This document shows positions 60,073 through 64,000 of a stretch of 64,000 nucleotides of DNA, piece after piece. The notes under the pieces were generated by a model. That model searched no databases. It saw only the letters and a program-made list of their open reading frames with translations, and was not told the origin of the DNA. Source of the DNA: Pilaira anomala (taxonomy: Eukaryota; Mucoromycota; Mucoromycetes; Mucorales; Mucoraceae); the NCBI GenBank assembly GCA_025716855.1, contig JAIXMQ010000032.1, forward strand, positions 281,287 through 345,286. Reading direction: 5' to 3'. Within the stretch, counting starts at the first letter, position 1, and every line of letters starts with the position of its first letter. The position numbers and the translations under genes are program-made.

Positions 60073-60273
60073 TAAAGGAAGAGATTAACTGATTGCACTT
60101 TAAACTGCTTCTTTATATTAAACTTACAGCAATTTGGGCCTTTGCAACGCGAGGGTTGTTGGGATAAGATTTAATAGTCTATAAATATAAAAAATAAGGA
60201 TATAAGTTTAAAAAACATATTCTATAGATGGATGGATATGGATGGACAAGATATTTACACCTATAGGACTCAT
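58874..60273 (-). CDS. translation elongation factor eEF1B gamma subunit
   Basis: Three exons (60273-60259, 60178-60128, 60040-58874) give 410 residues. The first exon is only five codons (MSPIG). Residues 1-~205 are a GST-like domain (TIKSYPNNPRVAKAQIA, FPMGKVPVFESDKVNLSESS, IGYYAAALK, YLVGHEITYADIAVVTSL). A Lys/Ala/Glu linker follows (EAAPKKEAAPKKKEAAPK), then the conserved eEF1G domain (PPSKFVLDAWKREYSNNDTK, AIKWFWEHFDPEGYSIWKV, GMI-type SMIVRG). It scaffolds the eEF1B guanine-nucleotide exchange complex on ribosome-bound eEF1A. Yeast homologues are CAM1 and TEF4. An intron with a ~29-base poly-T (60042-60070) separates exons 2 and 3. Confidence 0.92.
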
Positions 60274-61012
60274 TTTCTTTTTGGATGTTAAAGATGAAAA
60301 GAAAAGAAAAAATTTGCGGTTTGTGAAAGAGAATATGTACTGATAAACCCTGGATAAATATATCCCCGTATTGTATCATATGCACAACGTCAAACGTGAT
60401 CCACTTTTGAGTGAAACCTTAATGATAGTGGAACAAGAACATATTTTATGTACCTTCTATATTCATAAACTATTTATACACGTATAGAAAAATGTGTACA
60501 ATATAGCTTATTAAAAGAGGATCATATCTTTTTTACAATGTGGGTGTTCAGACCCAAATTAATTCTATTGATTAATGTCAATTTTAACTTACCCGGATTG
60601 GTCTAAGCTACACTATTTAACAAAGTTTATTCGTTTTATTTTCTTTATAATAAAAAAATGTATTCCAATTATTTTGTTTTTTCTAGCTGCTCTTGCTCTG
60701 ATAGGCGTAGTGACGATGCTAATAAAAATGATAACCCAACAAGTAGTTAAGTAATAAAATGAACAATGATTTAAAGCAAAGATAAAAGAATACCAATAAT
60801 AATTTATAACGTGAGCACAAGGAAAAAAATTCTTTATAATCTTCGTGATCGTAAATGTATACTTCTAAAAAAAAAATTATCATTTATCGACTGATGATAT
60901 ACTTAGAATTAGGTGATCTTCGTTCAAAGGTAAAAAAATTTGCCTATTCATACACAAACGGATGTAGTAATAGCATTCCATAAATCCAAGACGATACTAA
61001 GCTAAAAATAAA
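60274..61012. other. eEF1B-gamma promoter and intergenic region
   Basis: AT-rich. A short frame at 60660-60755 encodes a hydrophobic peptide (IPIILFFLAALALIGVVTML) ending in TAA at 60755, but the in-frame start is missing, so it is not called. Nothing else seen. Confidence 0.35.
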
Positions 61013-61159
61013 TACAGTACATGCTCTTTTAAGGCCGTCCTATTTAAGGTTGTTTACGATTTAAGGCCACGAAAATTAGGCATATTTTAATTTGCATAGT
61101 CAGAATAAGGCCACGAAAGTCTGCAATTTTTTTCGGCTTTAAACAGAGCGGGTACTGTA
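61013..61159. mobile_element. ~147-bp mariner-type MITE (copy 2)
   Basis: The left end TACAGTACATGCTCTTTTAA and the right end (inverse of AATACAGTACCCGCTCTGTT) form a ~25-bp terminal inverted repeat starting CAGT within a TA duplication. The interior matches the copy at 21652-21796 in reverse orientation, including the GCAGACTTTCGTGGCCTTA-like segment and repeated GGCC(T/A)TA motifs. Confidence 0.8.
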
Positions 61160-61780
61160 TTAAAAGAAATGGTTTGGGGTTTGTAAGGCACCTCCTTATT
61201 TCACCACAGGATAAGATGGTTGCATAAAAAAAATATCAGCTTTTAGTTTTTCAATTGAAAGAATGAACTTTTACCTAATACAAGGGATTCGAGGACTGAA
61301 GGGCAAATAAAATCTTTCAAAGTTTATCATATTTGATATGGAAAAGACAACCAGGAGTAGCATAGTTGTCACCAAAGCCACATAGAAAGTTACTTGGAAC
61401 CATTCAGAGTTCAAGTAGAGTAAGAGTTTATTGATTGATTTATTGTTTAAGTATAGAAAGAAAGCAAAGCAGAAGTGAGAAATGGAAGGTATTTGTATTT
61501 TGATATGTGGCTTATTCAATTGCTGATATGAGTATTGCAATATTACATATTACATCATGCAAGTCTGGGTCTCGTTTCATTTTTAAAGAATTGTTTATTG
61601 ATTGATTTGTGATGTTAAAAAAAAAAGAGAGGAGCAAGCCCACCATTTCAAATTATTAGATACAAGAAAAATGTTGTCCTGCTCCAGAAGACCATCCAGG
61701 ATTGATATTTACATCATTCTTTCAAAAGGTATGTTGTAATAATAATAATAGAAGAATCAAGTAGTTAGTTTCAACTAAAC

Positions 61781-61834
<54 letters not shown>

Positions 61835-62040
61835 ATTCAATCTAAACTTGTAATAGGTTTTGGATTGAATTATCAGAATTTAGTGTTAATTCTACATCAT
61901 GTATTTCCCATAGTCCGATAATTGTTTTATAACATTGTATTGTGTATCAATTCGTATTGATATGTCAATCTTTAAGTAATATACACCTAGGCGAATGGGT
62001 CAGGCCAAAATGCCTGTACAACTAAAAATAGGCAAGGCCT
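61160..62040. other. intergenic with a 47-base poly-T
   Basis: AT-rich. A minus-strand frame at 61271-61540 is hydrophobic but has no support. A pure poly-T of about 47 bases lies at 61784-61830, possibly a retroposon tail on the minus strand, though no element body could be recognised beside it. Confidence 0.35.
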
Positions 62041-62219
62041 TGCCAAATGCCACCGATTTTGGCATTAAAAATTTTGCCATCACGCCCAGATTTTGGTATT
62101 AAAATACCCTTCACGCCAAACTTAGGCAGTAAGATACCCTGTACGCCAAACTTGGGCATTAAGATACCCTTCAAGCCAAACTTGGGCATGAGAATACCCT
62201 TCACGCCAACTTTAGGCCC
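62041..62219. repeat. 30-bp minisatellite, five to six imperfect units
   Basis: Units of 30 bp (for example 62101-62130, 62131-62160, 62161-62190) share AAGATACCCTTCACGCCAAA and CTTGGGCAT. Earlier units at 62041-62100 are more diverged. In the minus-strand frame it encodes a repeated GILMPKFGVK-type decapeptide, but there is no gene context, so it is treated as a DNA repeat. Confidence 0.75.
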
Positions 62220-62564
62220 AAATAACTTTTTTTTTTTTTGGTCAAGATATCTAATATTATATTTTTATTAAACATAAAGCTATTAACTTCTGTTTATTTT
62301 TTTTTTATAAAAAATATATTTAAAATAAAAGACACACACCATTATTAAACTACTTTAACATACATTTATTTTATTTGAAATACAATAAGATGTTTGATTT
62401 TGTGGCTGGTTATTATATATATTAATTAAGGTAGGGTAGGGATAGAGATTGGTATGAACTTCTATATTTTTTTAAGACTTTTCTTGTTTCGTCTCTTTTT
62501 TTTTAAGTATATAAATACTTTTCATCTTTCCTCTTTCTTTTTTCTTTTCCTTTTCGTTTTCTCT

Positions 62565-62598
<34 letters not shown>

Positions 62599-63232
62599 TA
62601 TCTGACATAAGGAAGTAATTACTTTTTTTTTTGAACAGTTTTACATATAACTAAATGTCTCTTTTTGCTGTACATAGTTTTAGGTTTATTTATCTGAATG
62701 GATTCGTTCTAAACATTTTTTTATATATATTGTTGTATCTGAACCAACTAGTAAAAATACAAATAAAAAAAATAATAAAAAACACAATTGAAAAATATAA
62801 CAATAATATAATCAGCAGTGCTGGTAAGGAAAGAAAGAGGAATAATAATCTATCTATCGATATTACATTCTCTTCACACTTTATTATATATAAGAAATAA
62901 CTTGAACTGGTGTAACAGATTAGACATCCATATTAGGATTACACACCATAATTATTAATTCAACCCAGACATCATATATTTAAACTTTCAGGACACACAA
63001 TCACCGGATCATTCTTAATAAGTATACATCCTAATGATCTGATATTACTCTTGATCTTTCTGTCAAATCTAGAAGACGATGTTCTTATGTGAACACAATA
63101 ATATTAAAATAGATCGTAACCGCTACCATAATAAATAATCAAGATTACTCATTTTAAATAAAACAATCTCCGTAACTATTGACAATCGCTATTGATGCTG
63201 TAAGGTAGGCTCGTATACAACAAACCGTAGTC
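62220..63232. other. intergenic, no supported gene
   Basis: About 1 kb of AT-rich sequence. It has a TTTT-rich tract (62565-62597) and a TAGGGTAGGG stretch at 62430, not telomeric repeats. A short plus-strand frame from 62655 is not protein-like. No RNA gene recognised. Confidence 0.4.
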
Positions 63233-63467
63233 TTTTTTTTGAGAATTCTAGAGAACGTCAAGAACCATGATACTTATTTTGTACAGAAAAGAGACGCTGC
63301 TAATAAACCTGGACTTTCGACACATCAAAAAGTAACAGCAGCAACGCGTCAACTGGCATATGGTTTCCAACCCAAGAACGACACAATTTCTCATCTTCAG
63401 ATACTGTCCAGTTCTGACCACGGGCAGACTTTTTGGTTTTTGCTAATGTTGTAGTGTTTGAGGTAGC
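63233..63467. mobile_element. PIF/Harbinger element remnant: transposase piece and Myb/SANT piece, head to head inward
   Basis: The plus strand (63239-63365) reads RILENVKNHDTYFVQKRDAA, NKPGLSTHQKVTAATRQLAY, the N-terminal region of PIF/Harbinger-type nucleases. The minus strand from 63467 reads MATSNTTTLAKTKKSARGQN, WTVSEDEKLCRSWV, the start of the Myb/SANT-like DNA-binding partner encoded by the same elements. The two pieces point toward each other and meet near 63368. Both lack their C-terminal parts, so an internal deletion explains the structure. Confidence 0.65.
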
Positions 63468-63637
63468 CATTTTTAAAAAGATTATCAATAAAGATCAATG
63501 GTAAAAAACCAAGATCAAATTATAAAATATAATGGTTAATTCTTGTACACCTCCAAAAACACCTCCAATACAAATTTATGACGTTGCAATTTTCAATTTT
63601 TTTTCATACACCGCCAAATACACCTCCAGTGCAAACT

Positions 63638-64000
63638 TCGCAAGTGTCGCAAGTATCGCAAGTGTCGCAAGTATCGCAAGTGTCGCAAGTATCGCAAGTG
63701 TCGCAAGTGTCGCAAGTGTCGCAAGTGTCGCAAGTATCGGTCGCAAGTGTCGCAAGTGTCGCAAGTATCGCAAGTGTCGCAAGTGTCGCAAGTGTCGCAA
63801 GTATCGCAAGTATCGCAAGTATCGCAAGTGTCGCAAGTATCGCAAGTGTCGCAAGTATCGCAAGTGTCGCAAGTGTCGCAAGTGTCGCAAGTGTCGCAAG
63901 TATCGCAAGTATCGCAAGTATCGCAAGTGTCGCAAGTATCGCAAGTGTCGCAAGTATCGCAAGTATCGCAAGTATCGCAAGTATCGCAAGTGTCGCAAGT
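63638..64000. repeat. 9-bp satellite (TCGCAAGT plus G or A)
   Basis: About 40 tandem units of TCGCAAGTG or TCGCAAGTA run to the window end, with one irregular junction at about 63735. Two flanking sequences (63549-63575 and 63609-63635) containing ACACCTCCAAAAACACCTCC-type text resemble each other. The array is probably longer than the window. Confidence 0.9.

Noticed and set aside
61271..61540. 89-residue hydrophobic minus-strand frame
   Set aside because: No start context, splice partner or family; AT-rich background frame.
62430..62455. TAGGGTAGGG stretch as a telomere
   Set aside because: Only two imperfect units, in the middle of non-telomeric sequence.
63576..63998. 140-residue minus-strand frame made of RHLRYL repeats
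   Set aside because: It is only the translation of the 9-bp satellite; the unit length of nine keeps any frame open.

Overview
The window is eukaryotic and reads as an early-diverging filamentous fungus, most likely Mucoromycota (Mucorales-like). It is AT-rich and gene-dense, with many short GT-AG introns (about 50-110 nt), long homopolymer runs and orthologues of typical fungal housekeeping genes. The lineage is inferred from gene content and repeat style, not from a marker gene.

Layout. 269-1053 encodes a small four-helix membrane protein. 1054-2891 is an insertion zone with Tc1 transposase fragments and a repeat element, flanked by a ~275-bp direct repeat of the neighbouring gene ends. 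2892-8849 (-) is one large five-exon gene with an N-terminal ankyrin-like part and a C-terminal Bud4/anillin-like plus PH part. Then follow a coiled-coil protein (9676-11033), a sugar-porter MFS transporter (11784-13319), a Srs2/UvrD-type helicase (13810-17265), choline/ethanolamine kinase (17367-18721) and a DHHC palmitoyltransferase with a 12-nt micro-exon (18881-20386).

20.7-25.6 kb is a transposable-element island: decayed repeat-family ORFs, a ~145-bp mariner-type MITE, a ~650-bp inverted-repeat element and a DD34E transposase with two compensating frameshifts. 25.7-31.4 kb holds a fucosyltransferase-like Golgi enzyme, an aftiphilin-like clathrin/adaptor-binding protein and SEC13. A decayed F-box/LRR-like gene follows (about 32.1-33.3 kb).

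33.5-60.3 kb is compact housekeeping sequence: RPL33, an SLC35F6-like transporter, an unassigned nuclear-type protein, an RRM protein, a PAS-like protein, COQ9, RPL18, TOM70, a Kin1/MARK-type kinase, a class-V aminotransferase, ERV25 (p24), ALG13, MID1, TPS2 and eEF1B-gamma. Several functions touch the early secretory pathway (SEC13, ERV25, aftiphilin-like, DHHC, ALG13, fucosyltransferase) and the cell surface or stress response (MID1, TPS2, kinase), but the genes are not an operon or cluster in any demonstrable sense. 60.3-64 kb is again repeat-rich: a second MITE copy, a 30-bp minisatellite, a deleted PIF/Harbinger element and a 9-bp satellite running off the window end.

I found no convincing novel defence or biosynthetic system. 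The most unusual items are the duplicated convergent gene ends around the 1-3 kb insertion, the ankyrin-Bud4 architecture, introns placed directly after the start codon in SEC13 and RPL18, the 12-nt micro-exon through the DHHC motif, the deleted Harbinger element and the two-variant 9-bp satellite. Splice sites were deduced by reading frame and GT/AG consensus only.
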